Assembly: GCA_017883385.1 (NCBI GenBank)
Contig: JADGNQ010000003.1
Coordinates: 79,507-143,506 of the forward strand
Origin: Candidatus Sulfotelmatobacter sp.
GTDB lineage: Bacteria > Acidobacteriota > Terriglobia > Terriglobales > Acidobacteriaceae
Reading direction: 5' to 3'
Length of the DNA: 64,000 nt
Part shown: positions 8,375-16,734 of the stretch, in pieces
Layout: every line of letters starts with the position of its first letter
Position numbering within the stretch: the stretch's first letter is position 1
Position numbers and translations under genes: made by a program
The notes under the pieces: generated by a model
Databases searched by the model: none
What the model saw: only the letters and a program-made list of their open reading frames with translations
Told to the model about the DNA's origin: nothing

Positions 8375-9550
8375 GTGATCGTCGGAGTTCCGAAAGAAAG
8401 TTATCCCGGAGAGCGTCGCGTTGCGCTCGTTCCCGTAGCGATTCCCAACCTCGTCAAAGCGGGACTCGAGGTCATCGTGGAATTCGGAGCCGGCGAGCAG
8501 GCCGGGTACCCAGACGCGGCGTACGTGGAAAAGGGCGCGAAGATTGTGCCCGATCGCGCAGCCGTATTCAGCGCAGCCGACATTGTCGTGCAGGTACTGT
8601 GCTACGGCTCGAATGATGTCACCGGTAAAGCCGATCTCCCTCTGATGCGCCGCGGCCAAGCCCTCATCGGATTTCTGCGGCCCCTCGGTTCCGCAGAAGT
8701 CGTTCAGCAGATTGCCCAGGCGGGAGTCACTTCTTTTTCCGTGGAACTCATGCCCCGCACGACGCGCGCCCAGAGCATGGACGCACTTTCCTCCATGGGC
8801 ACGATTTGCGGCTACAAAGCCACTCTGCTCGCTGCGGAAACTTCGCCGCGAATTTTTCCGATGATGACCACTGCCGCCGGTACCATCACGCCCGCGCGCG
8901 TATTCGTGATCGGCGCGGGAGTGGCCGGACTGCAAGCCATCTCAACCGCTCGCCGCTTGGGAGCCGTAGCCTCAGCCTATGATATGCGCCCCGCCGCCAA
9001 AGAGCAGGTGCAGAGCCTCGGCGGACGTTTCGTCGAGCTTCCCATCGAAGCCCAGAATGCCCAAGACGCCCGCGGCTACGGCACCGCGCAGGACGAAACC
9101 TTCTACGCTCGCCAGCGCGAACTGCTGACCCGAGTAGTCGCGGAAAGTGACGTAGTCATTACCGCTGCAGTCATCCCCGGCAAGAAGTCCCCGGTGCTGA
9201 TCACGGCAGACATGGTCAAAGGAATGGCGCCAGGCTCCGTGATCGTCGACTTGGCTGCCGAGCGCGGTGGCAATTGCGAACTCACGCGCACCGGAGAAAC
9301 GATAAAAGTGCACGGAGTCACGATCATCGGCGCCATCAACCTGGCCACCAGTGTCCCATACCATGCCAGCCAGATGTACGCCCGCAACCTCACCACGTTC
9401 CTGCTTTACATGGTGAAGGATGGCAAGCTGCAGTTGAACCTGCAGGACGAGATCATTCGCGAAACCATGATCACCAACGGCGGAGAAGTGGTAAACGCCC
9501 GCGTACGCGATTTCTTCAAGATGCCAGCGTTAGCGCCCGCCGGTGGATAG
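8375..9550 (+). CDS. pntAA: NAD(P) transhydrogenase subunit alpha, part 1 (NAD-binding)
   Basis: This 391-residue soluble subunit binds NAD(H) for the membrane transhydrogenase, which couples proton movement to hydride transfer between NADH and NADP+. It begins MIVGVPKES.PGERRVALVP, the standard start of the alanine dehydrogenase/PntA superfamily. A Rossmann motif VIGAGVAGLQA lies near residue 180, followed by AYDMRPAAKEQ and the RQRELL / VVITAAVIPGKKSP segments diagnostic of PntA rather than alanine dehydrogenase. It ends before any membrane helices, which are encoded by pntAB at 9929. The start is GTG at 8375 with AAGGA upstream. Repeat DNA of 378 bp separates it from pntAB. Confidence 0.93.
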   Translation: MIVGVPKESYPGERRVALVPVAIPNLVKAGLEVIVEFGAGEQAGYPDAAYVEKGAKIVPDRAAVFSAADIVVQVLCYGSNDVTGKADLPLMRRGQALIGFLRPLGSAEVVQQIAQAGVTSFSVELMPRTTRAQSMDALSSMGTICGYKATLLAAETSPRIFPMMTTAAGTITPARVFVIGAGVAGLQAISTARRLGAVASAYDMRPAAKEQVQSLGGRFVELPIEAQNAQDARGYGTAQDETFYARQRELLTRVVAESDVVITAAVIPGKKSPVLITADMVKGMAPGSVIVDLAAERGGNCELTRTGETIKVHGVTIIGAINLATSVPYHASQMYARNLTTFLLYMVKDGKLQLNLQDEIIRETMITNGGEVVNARVRDFFKMPALAPAGG

Positions 9551-9928
9551 CGTGTTTTACGGCGTCTTGGAGGATTCTGTATTGGGAAGGGCACGGCTTC
9601 AGCCGTGCCGTCATCGGCTCTTTCTAAAATTGTCATCCTGAGCGAAGCGAGAGTCCGCGAAGCGAACTCTCGCGCAGTCGAAGGATCCCTACACTCTGCC
9701 GAGTATTCGTTTTGTTGTTGGGTGTTCTCACGGCAACTCGTACGACCGCGGTAAGAACGCCTTGCAATAACCGAGTTGTCACAGACTTGGTAGGATCCTT
9801 CGACTCCGTGGCTCCTCCGCTGCGCGGAGCAGCCACTCCGCTCAGGATGACAACGTGAGTGGATGGGGCCGACATGCCGCGCCCGCGTAACAACTGAGAA
9901 CCGAGAACTGAGAACTGGGGTCAAAGCA
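9551..9928. repeat. Repeat-filled spacer inside the pnt operon
   Basis: It holds a GGGCACGGCTTCAGCCGTGCC hairpin (9582-9611), a forward GTCATCCTGAGCGAAGC repeat ending in CAGTCGAAGGATCCCT (9631-9690) and a reverse copy (9791-9852), so the last two form a long inverted pair about 100 bases apart. A GAGAACTGAGAACTG short tandem run precedes the pntAB start. No gene is visible. Confidence 0.75.
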
Positions 9929-10225
9929 ATGAACACCAATCTGATCGACGCACTTTTCGTTTTCATGCTGGCGGCCTTCATCGGATTCGAGGTCATCCGC
10001 CACGTCTCACCTCTTCTGCATACGCCGCTCATGTCGCTGACCAATGCCCTCGACGCCATCGCGGTCGTCGGCGCGATTGTGCTGGTGGGCGAGAAGAAGA
10101 GCACATTCGCGACGGTTCTGGGCGTAATCGCCATCATTGCCGCCACCAGCAATGTGGTCGGCGGATTCTTCATCACCGACCGCATGCTAAGGATGTTCAA
10201 GACCACCCGTCCGGTAAAGAAATAA
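9929..10225 (+). CDS. pntAB: NAD(P) transhydrogenase subunit alpha, part 2 (membrane)
   Basis: This 98-residue protein supplies the short membrane domain of the alpha subunit in split transhydrogenases. It has three hydrophobic helices (about residues 6-24, 43-60 and 66-86) and family segments VFMLAAFIGFEVI, NALDAIAVVGAI and ATSNVVGGFFITDRML. The ATG at 9929 is chosen because the family begins directly with the first helix. The product works with PntAA and PntB in the inner membrane. The next gene, pntB, starts 13 bases after its stop, so those two are clearly co-transcribed. Confidence 0.93.
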   Translation: MNTNLIDALFVFMLAAFIGFEVIRHVSPLLHTPLMSLTNALDAIAVVGAIVLVGEKKSTFATVLGVIAIIAATSNVVGGFFITDRMLRMFKTTRPVKK

Positions 10226-10238
10226 CTGAGCTGAAATC

Positions 10239-11630
10239 ATGACCGAGTTTGCCGGAAGCCAGTACATCATCGAGATCGTCTACCTCATCGCCAGCGCGCT
10301 GTTCATTCTCTCGCTGAAGTGGATGAGTTCTCCCACCACGGCGCGCCACGGCATTCTGGCGGGCGAAATCGGCATGGTGCTGGCCATCGCTGGCACCCTG
10401 CTCCACCACGGCATCATCGACTACAAGTGGATCGTCGTCGGCTTGGTGCTGGGCAGTGGCATCGGTATCCCTCTCGGCATGGTGCAGATGACAGCCGTCC
10501 CGCAGCGGACCGCACTCAGCCACGCCTTCGGCGCACTCTGCGTGACGCTGGTCGGAACTGCTGAGTTTTATCTGGGAACACGAAACGATTCGAAGTTCAC
10601 GCTCGCCGTACTTTGCGCGGAAGTCATTCTCGGTGGCCTGACCTTTACCGGCAGCCTGATGGCGGCAGGCAAGCTGCAGGAAATCCTGCCCCAGCGCCCC
10701 ATCACGTACAAGGGCCAGAATCTAGTCAACCTCCTGTTATTCGTAGTGGCTGTCGGAAGCGCGGTCTACCTCGTGCTGCATCCCGCAGCGAAGCCGTTCT
10801 TCCCGCTGATCGTGGGTGTCTCCCTGATTTTCGGGATTCTCCTCGTGATCCCGATCGGCGGCGCCGACATGCCAACGGTGATCTCGCTGTTGAATTCCTA
10901 CGCCGGACTCTCCGCCGCGGCCATGGGATTCGTGCTCCAGAACAAACTGCTGATCATCGCCGGCGCCCTCGACGGATCCTCCGGCCTCATCCTCTCCATC
11001 ATTATGTCGAAGGCAATGAACCGTTCGTTCACCAACGTGCTCTTCGGAGCCTTCGGCCAAGTACAAGCGTCCGCCGCAGCCGGGCAAGAAGCGAAGCCCG
11101 TGCGCAGCGCCACACCAGAAGAGGCCGCCGCGATTCTGGCCGCCGCCAACAAGGTTGTGATCGTCCCTGGCTACGGCATGGCGGTAGCGCAGGCGCAGCA
11201 CAAAGTCCGCGAACTCTACGACATGCTCACCAAAAAAGGAGTCGAGGTTCGCTTTGCCATCCACCCGGTCGCCGGACGCATGCCTGGCCACATGAACGTG
11301 CTGCTCGCCGAAGCTGACATCCCCTACGACCGCCTCATCGAAATGGACGAGATCAACGGCGACTTCCCACAAACCGACGTCGCCCTCATCATCGGCGCCA
11401 ACGACGTGACCAACCCCGCCGCCCGCACCGATCAGTCGAGCCCGATCTTCGGCATGCCCATCCTCGACGTGGACAAAGCCCACACCGTCATGGTCATCAA
11501 GCGCAGTATGAGCCCAGGCTTCGCCGGCATCGACAACCCGCTGTATTACCTCGACCGAACGCTCATGCTGTTCGGCGACGCAAAACAGTTTGTCGGCGGG
11601 ATCGTGCGCGAGTTGGGCGGCGGGCGCTAA
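10239..11630 (+). CDS. pntB: NAD(P) transhydrogenase subunit beta
   Basis: This 463-residue subunit contains the main proton channel and the NADP(H)-binding domain. About eight to nine membrane helices occupy residues 5-265. The C-terminal domain III shows the NADP motif VPGYGMAVAQAQ, HPVAGRMPGHMNVLLAEA, the GANDVTNPAAR loop and the KRSMSPGFAGIDNPL motif that clamps NADP. All are standard for PntB. It ends 15 bases before the convergent nuclease gene. The full three-gene set suggests a working enzyme that makes NADPH from NADH using the proton gradient. Confidence 0.95.
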   Translation: MTEFAGSQYIIEIVYLIASALFILSLKWMSSPTTARHGILAGEIGMVLAIAGTLLHHGIIDYKWIVVGLVLGSGIGIPLGMVQMTAVPQRTALSHAFGALCVTLVGTAEFYLGTRNDSKFTLAVLCAEVILGGLTFTGSLMAAGKLQEILPQRPITYKGQNLVNLLLFVVAVGSAVYLVLHPAAKPFFPLIVGVSLIFGILLVIPIGGADMPTVISLLNSYAGLSAAAMGFVLQNKLLIIAGALDGSSGLILSIIMSKAMNRSFTNVLFGAFGQVQASAAAGQEAKPVRSATPEEAAAILAAANKVVIVPGYGMAVAQAQHKVRELYDMLTKKGVEVRFAIHPVAGRMPGHMNVLLAEADIPYDRLIEMDEINGDFPQTDVALIIGANDVTNPAARTDQSSPIFGMPILDVDKAHTVMVIKRSMSPGFAGIDNPLYYLDRTLMLFGDAKQFVGGIVRELGGGR

Positions 11631-11645
11631 ACACTCTCTGCAGAG

Positions 11646-12575
11646 CTATTCGTCACCCCGCAGCAATATCTCGTGGAACCGCAGATAGATGTTCCCGGTC
11701 TGGGCGGCATGTCGCTTCTTCCTAAGCAAAAGACTGACGAAGTCGATCCTCTCTTCTAAGACAGCCATCAAGTCTGCGCCATCCATCAGAATTACAACGG
11801 CTCCTCCGGAAGAGTGTGCATCAACTCCGTCCTGCGAAAAGCTGTTAATCGAGAGGAAGACGCCCAGAGTGTTCTCTAGCTTTCGGCGCACTTTGGCAGC
11901 GAATGAGTCTAGGCTAGCGGCATTGACAGGTTCTTGCTGCCATTTCGCCTCGAAAAGATAATCTGTGCCTTCAAGGGCGAAAGCTCCGTCTATCTGTTCG
12001 CCAGTGTTTCGGAAGGATGCTTTGGGGTCCAGATCGAACAACTCAAACAAGTCATACATTACCTTTTCGAGTTCGAAGCCTCGGGCCTGGAGGTTGGTAG
12101 ACATAACGAGCGCCATATAGCGCTGTTTAATGTCCTCCAGTTTCAGTCGCACGGCAGCGTTCGCTTGGAGTTTCTCAGCCGCACGTTTCTGGCGCTCTGC
12201 GAGATCGTCCCGTTCCTTCTTTACTTGGTCATGCGGCTCGACCAGACGCTTCAGTTGAAGCACAGCCGTCCGGGCGCGCTCAGCCTTTTCGGCGCCACCA
12301 TCAAGCTGCTCTAAATGGCCGAACGTAGTGACAGCACAGACTTCGTGGCAGAGCCGCGTGAGGTCACCGACGTGCATATCTTGGTTTCTTGTGAGGTAAT
12401 CGACAAGATCTGAGACGATCTGGCGCTTGTAATTGTCCCAATTCAGGGTGCTAAGGACAGCAGCGTTCGATAAACACTGCTGAAGAAAGCTGCGAAGGTC
12501 AGCCTTGTACCAATAGACCGCACATAGCGCCTCCTTCAGCGCCACTGTGGCCGCCGGCGAGAGTCTCTTTGCCAT
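11646..12575 (-). CDS. PD-(D/E)XK restriction endonuclease-like protein
   Basis: The 309-residue protein has an N-terminal helical domain (about residues 1-95, with VYWYKADLRSFLQQ and DNYKRQIVSDLVDYL), a coiled-coil linker with DDLAERQKRAAEKLQ (about 110-150) and a C-terminal nuclease-like domain. The nuclease core reads RGFELEKVMYDLF, EQIDGAF and FEAKWQ, matching the E...D...ExK catalytic pattern of Mrr-like PD-(D/E)XK enzymes. I recall similar stand-alone 'restriction endonuclease' proteins scattered in soil bacteria, but no methylase is beside it here. GGAGG lies 8 bases before the ATG. A defence or DNA-repair role is inferred. The next gene upstream is the divergent DUF433 gene. Confidence 0.78.
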   Translation of the reverse strand: MAKRLSPAATVALKEALCAVYWYKADLRSFLQQCLSNAAVLSTLNWDNYKRQIVSDLVDYLTRNQDMHVGDLTRLCHEVCAVTTFGHLEQLDGGAEKAERARTAVLQLKRLVEPHDQVKKERDDLAERQKRAAEKLQANAAVRLKLEDIKQRYMALVMSTNLQARGFELEKVMYDLFELFDLDPKASFRNTGEQIDGAFALEGTDYLFEAKWQQEPVNAASLDSFAAKVRRKLENTLGVFLSINSFSQDGVDAHSSGGAVVILMDGADLMAVLEERIDFVSLLLRKKRHAAQTGNIYLRFHEILLRGDE

Positions 12576-12668
12576 GCGCGCCCCTCCGTACGTGAGTATA
12601 AGCGGACTCGCCGGACTAGTCTTCGGTCAAAACCTCGGAGTAAACTTTAGCGGTTGGAGGTCGAAACG

Positions 12669-12986
12669 ATGGCGTCATCAAGCAATGTGATCACGCGGGA
12701 CCCCGAAGTGCTCGGCGGTGCGCCCGTTTTTCGAGGCACGCGGGTTCCTTTCCAAGGCCTACTTGACTACCTACAAGGCGGACAAACGATGGACGAGTTC
12801 CTTGATGACTTCCCATCCGTGACCCGCGAAGCCGCAGTTGATGCCCTCGAGTACGCCAAGTCGCTAGTTGTCGACGACACTCGTCTTGTTGAGGCAGTCA
12901 ATCTCGGATTGGCAGCAGCCGAGCGGCGAGACCTCATAGAGCACGAGGAAGTGGGAAAGAAGCTGAAGGAGATATTGCGCCCTTGA
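12669..12986 (+). CDS. DUF433 family antitoxin-like protein
   Basis: The 105-residue protein has the DUF433 core: ITRDPEVLGGAPVFRGTRVP, then LDYLQGGQTMDEFLDDFP and VTREAAVDAL, a small winged-helix fold often acting as antitoxin to a PIN-type toxin. After residue 75 a tail with RRDLIEHEEVGKKLKEIL resembles C-terminal segments of other type II antitoxins. The ATG at 12669 is chosen because GGAGG (12656-12660) would lie inside the gene if the upstream TTG were used. No toxin gene follows: the next gene is a secreted hexosaminidase. It is divergent from the nuclease gene, which might be its functional partner, though this is speculation. Confidence 0.78.
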   Translation: MASSSNVITRDPEVLGGAPVFRGTRVPFQGLLDYLQGGQTMDEFLDDFPSVTREAAVDALEYAKSLVVDDTRLVEAVNLGLAAAERRDLIEHEEVGKKLKEILRP

Positions 12987-13043
12987 TGCGCGTGAGTTGG
13001 ACCACTGCAGCTATCCTTCCAAAGTGGTAAATTCTCTTACACC

Positions 13044-15077
13044 ATGCGAAACCTGCTGATTGTACTGGCATTTCTTTCGTCTGCACTCTTCGCCGTCGCC
13101 CAATCCCAACCTCAACTCAACCTGATGCCCATGCCCGCCAACGTGCAGCCTGGCACAGGCCAACTGCCGATCACGCAATCGTTCTCCGTCGCCGTCACCG
13201 GAAGTCACGATGCTTCGCTGGACAGCGAAGTTCAACGCTTCGTGGCACAACTTTCCCGGCAAACGGGGATCCCGTTCCGTCCCAAGTCCGGCGCAGCTCC
13301 CACGCTGCAAATCCACGCCGACCACGGCCGCCAAGCCGTCCAAAAACTCGGCGAAGATGAATCCTACGAACTGACCATCGCCGACTCCGGCGCGAACCTA
13401 ACCGCGCCAACGTCGCTCGGCATCCTGCGCGGCCTGCAGACATTTCTCCAGCTCGTCGAAATCGCTCCCACCGGATTCGCCGCCCCCGCCGTTACCATCA
13501 AAGATCAGCCCCGGTTCCCCTGGCGCGGCACGCTCATCGACGTCAGCCGCCACTTCATTCCCATCGATGTCCTCAAACGCAACCTCGATGGAATGGCCGC
13601 CGTAAAGTTGAATGTCCTGCACTGGCATCTTTCCGACGACCAGGGCTTCCGCGTCGAGAGCAAGGTATTTCCCAAGCTGACCGGGATGGGATCGGACGGC
13701 ATGTTCTACACGCAGGGAGAAATCCGCGACGTGATCGCTTACGCGCATGATCGCGGCATCCGCGTGATCCCCGAGTTCGACATCCCCGGCCACAGCCGCT
13801 CGTGGTTCCTCGGATATCCCGACTTGTCCAGCGGGTCCGGCCCGTACACGCTGGAAGGCGGCGGCATCGACCCGATCATCGATGCCACGCGCGAGTCGAC
13901 CTACAAGTTTCTCGAGAAGTTCATCGCCGAAATGGCCAAGCTCTTCCCCGATGCCTATTTCCACATTGGAGGCGACGAAGTCGACGGCAAGCAGTGGGAC
14001 GCCAATCCGCAAATTCAGACGTTCATCCACGCTCACGGCATGAAAAACAATCAGGACCTGCAGGCCTACTTCAACCAGCGCCTGCAGAAGATCCTCGCCA
14101 AGAACCACAAAACGATGGTCGGCTGGGACGAAATCCTGCACCCTGATTTGCCGAAGACAATCATCGTGCAGTCGTGGCGCGGGCAGCAATCGCTGGCGGC
14201 GGCGGCGAAACAGGGCTATAGCGGCCTACTTTCGTTCGGATACTACCTCGACCTGATGTGGCCGGCGGCGCGTCACTATGCCATCGACCCCATGAGTGAC
14301 GCAGCCGCAACTCTGACTCCGGAAGAGAAGCGCCTCGTCCTCGGCGGCGAGTCTTGCCAGTGGGCGGAGTGGCTCACTCCCGAAAACATCGATTCACACA
14401 TCTGGCCGCGCAATGCGGTAGTGGCCGAGCGCCTGTGGTCTCCGCAGCAGGTCACAGACGTCGCCTCAATGTACACGCGGATGAACGCCGTGAGCCTCGA
14501 CCTCGAATTTCTGGGCCTGACTCACCGCTCCGCGCGCATGCACATGCTGCATCGCATGGCAGGGAATGCCGATATTACGCCGCTCCGCCTGCTCGCCGAT
14601 GTTGTCGAACCGGTCAAGGATTACAACCGCTGGAGCGACGCGAAAGGGCCCATCGACTTCCACGCCCCCCTCACGCGCATGATCGATGCTGTCTATCCAG
14701 AGAGCGACACGGCACGGCATTTCAGCGATCTTGTGAAGACTTACGTTCAGAGCGGCTACAAAGACCAGGCCGCCGAAGCGCAGATTCGCATGTGGCTCGC
14801 CTCTTGGCGGGACAACGATGCCAGACTGCATCCGTTGCTCGACCAAACGTTTCTTCTTCAGGAAGACGCGCCTGTATCCCAGGATCTTTCCGCGCTCGGT
14901 GCTGCCGGTCTGCAGGCACTCGACTATCTCGATAAAGCCCAGCCTGCGCCGGATTCATGGAAGACGCAGCAACTTGCCTTGATCGAGCAAGCCAAGAAGC
15001 CGAAGGCCGACCTGCTTCTCATGGTAGTCGCGCCGGTGCAGCAGTTGGTCGAAGCCAGCGCGGCGCAGCACAACTGA
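13044..15077 (+). CDS. Beta-N-acetylhexosaminidase, GH20
   Basis: The 677-residue enzyme releases terminal N-acetylglucosamine or N-acetylgalactosamine from chitin fragments, glycans or peptidoglycan. A signal peptide (LLIVLAFLSSALFAVAQS) directs it out of the cytoplasm. The GH20b N-terminal domain covers about residues 25-150. The catalytic barrel begins at FPWRGTLIDVSRHFIP, contains LNVLHWHLSDDQGFR and FDIPGHSRSW, and carries the catalytic pair Asp311-Glu312 in HIGGDEVDG. The tryptophans of the substrate pocket (VGWDEIL, QSWRGQ, CQWAEW) are present. An extra C-terminal helical region of about 150 residues is common in the family. It is probably transcribed alone. Confidence 0.94.
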   Translation: MRNLLIVLAFLSSALFAVAQSQPQLNLMPMPANVQPGTGQLPITQSFSVAVTGSHDASLDSEVQRFVAQLSRQTGIPFRPKSGAAPTLQIHADHGRQAVQKLGEDESYELTIADSGANLTAPTSLGILRGLQTFLQLVEIAPTGFAAPAVTIKDQPRFPWRGTLIDVSRHFIPIDVLKRNLDGMAAVKLNVLHWHLSDDQGFRVESKVFPKLTGMGSDGMFYTQGEIRDVIAYAHDRGIRVIPEFDIPGHSRSWFLGYPDLSSGSGPYTLEGGGIDPIIDATRESTYKFLEKFIAEMAKLFPDAYFHIGGDEVDGKQWDANPQIQTFIHAHGMKNNQDLQAYFNQRLQKILAKNHKTMVGWDEILHPDLPKTIIVQSWRGQQSLAAAAKQGYSGLLSFGYYLDLMWPAARHYAIDPMSDAAATLTPEEKRLVLGGESCQWAEWLTPENIDSHIWPRNAVVAERLWSPQQVTDVASMYTRMNAVSLDLEFLGLTHRSARMHMLHRMAGNADITPLRLLADVVEPVKDYNRWSDAKGPIDFHAPLTRMIDAVYPESDTARHFSDLVKTYVQSGYKDQAAEAQIRMWLASWRDNDARLHPLLDQTFLLQEDAPVSQDLSALGAAGLQALDYLDKAQPAPDSWKTQQLALIEQAKKPKADLLLMVVAPVQQLVEASAAQHN

Positions 15078-15289
15078 GTCTCACGACAACCGCGGCTGCC
15101 CGGGATCAGGGAACCCGGGTCCACTGTTCGATGTAAAGTTCGTCCCGAAGGGGTCAGTCGCGGTGCCGGAGTCGATCGCGATCTCAAAGATGTAGGTGAG
15201 TTACTCGACAAACAAATCAGCCCTGGCGAGTCGCGCTTCCGTCCAATCGCAAGCGCCATCTCGCCAGAGCATGATTTTCGATCAGCCTC

Positions 15290-16519
15290 TTACGGTGTGA
15301 ACTTGTAGATTGCTCCGTCGTTGCTGCTGCCCCCGTGGACGGTCGCACCATAGAAGTTTCCCGCCAGGTCGGAGACCATTCCGTTGTAGGCAAAGCCTGG
15401 GTTCGGAGCGCCCGGGAAGCGATAGGCAACACTCTCCGTCCACTTGCCGTCCGCTCCCCGCACCATTCTGAAGATGACGCCGCAGCTACAGCTCGCCGAG
15501 CCTCCGTCGCTGGTGGTCCCGTACAGATTCCCTGCCGCATCCGAAACCAGGCTGCTGATTGGGCTGGCTCCGTCCGAACCTCCTTTGAAGCTGTAGAGCA
15601 CCCTCTCGGTCCAAACTCCATTGTGGTGCGTGAGCCTGTAGACCGTGCCCAAGTCGTTGGCTCCGGCGTAGTAAGTGGTTCCGTACAGAACCCCGTGTTT
15701 GTCGATAACCAAGCCGCCATAGGGCGATGCCCCATCCGGCGAATCCTTGAAGGCGTAGAGAGTCGTGAATTGCCACTGGCCATTCACGGGAGAGATTTCG
15801 TACACCGTGCCGAATCCGTTCACGCCGCCCACCGTGCACACGCCGAAGAGATTTCCCGCAGGGCTCACGAGAAGCCGGCCGGCGGATCCCCCAGCACCAT
15901 CCACCCCGCCCGTGAAGGTGTGCAGCACGCTAAAGGTCCAACCCCCACTCCCGTCCGGCCTCAGTTGGTACACAACGCCCACTCCGTTTGCCCCGCCAGT
16001 GGGAGTCGTGCCATAGAGATTGCCGTGCTTGTCGAAGGCGACCGGACTGCCGACTCCCGACCCATCGTCGCCTGTAAAGGTGTGAATCACACTTTGGGTC
16101 CAGGTTCCGCCCACGTTCGCCAGCATGAAAACCACACCACACCCACCCTCGCACGATCCCCCGCCGCCCGTGACTGCCGTCCCGTAAAGATTGCCCTGCG
16201 CGTCGAGCGTGACGCCCTTGTACGGCTCTCCTCCATCCGCTCCGCCGGTGAAGTTGTACAGCACGGTGTGGACACCCGCGGGCGTGACTTGGAAGACCGT
16301 GCCACCCCCGAAGGTTCCGCCCTGCACCGAAGTGCCGTAGAGATTGCCCACGCCGTCGGCCGCCAATTCAGTGTCGGTGTACTCGCCGTCGCCGTTGCCG
16401 GCGAAGCTGTACGTCACCTTGGTTGTGCTTGCCGCCCAGGCGGCCGTTGCCAGCAACGCGGCTGCCGCACCCATGGCCAGAATGCTGTTTGCAGAACGCA
16501 AGACTCTCGTGCTCCCCAT
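15290..16519 (-). CDS. Secreted GloVer tandem-repeat protein
   Basis: This 409-residue protein starts with a signal peptide (about residues 12-30, ANSILAMGAAAALLATAAWA) and then consists of about eight repeats of roughly 45 residues. Each repeat contains a GNLYGTT-like turn and a VLYNFTGG or VLHTFTGG-like strand, the 'choice-of-anchor tandem repeat GloVer' pattern often found in Acidobacteriota. The repeats probably fold as a beta-propeller-like or solenoid surface protein. No anchor motif is obvious at the C-terminus (YKFTP). GGAGGGG precedes the ATG. Function is unknown; surface binding is inferred from the architecture. Confidence 0.85.
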   Translation of the reverse strand: MGSTRVLRSANSILAMGAAAALLATAAWAASTTKVTYSFAGNGDGEYTDTELAADGVGNLYGTSVQGGTFGGGTVFQVTPAGVHTVLYNFTGGADGGEPYKGVTLDAQGNLYGTAVTGGGGSCEGGCGVVFMLANVGGTWTQSVIHTFTGDDGSGVGSPVAFDKHGNLYGTTPTGGANGVGVVYQLRPDGSGGWTFSVLHTFTGGVDGAGGSAGRLLVSPAGNLFGVCTVGGVNGFGTVYEISPVNGQWQFTTLYAFKDSPDGASPYGGLVIDKHGVLYGTTYYAGANDLGTVYRLTHHNGVWTERVLYSFKGGSDGASPISSLVSDAAGNLYGTTSDGGSASCSCGVIFRMVRGADGKWTESVAYRFPGAPNPGFAYNGMVSDLAGNFYGATVHGGSSNDGAIYKFTP

Positions 16520-16734
16520 AGCCCCTCCACAAAAAAGATCCCGTTGGATTGAAAACAGGCTACGTCACCGGTAGCGGGCTATCACTGTACCACCGAAATC
16601 CCGCGAACGCACGTCGTTGACCTCGGGGTCGATCCCCTGGGCCGTGCAAATGGCGGCATGATATTCTATTAACTCCAGCTGCGCACCGTCTTGGCGGAAT
16701 TCCCCGCAGTTCCTGAAGAAGTTACAAAGAAGCC

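Noticed and set aside
8375..9550. Alanine dehydrogenase instead of PntAA
   Set aside because: The downstream pntAB and pntB genes and the ITAAVIPGKKSP segment identify a transhydrogenase subunit.
15335..16552. 405-residue plus-strand open frame opposite the GloVer gene
   Set aside because: It is antisense to a well-supported repeat protein, has no domain, and its composition follows from the repeat codons on the other strand.
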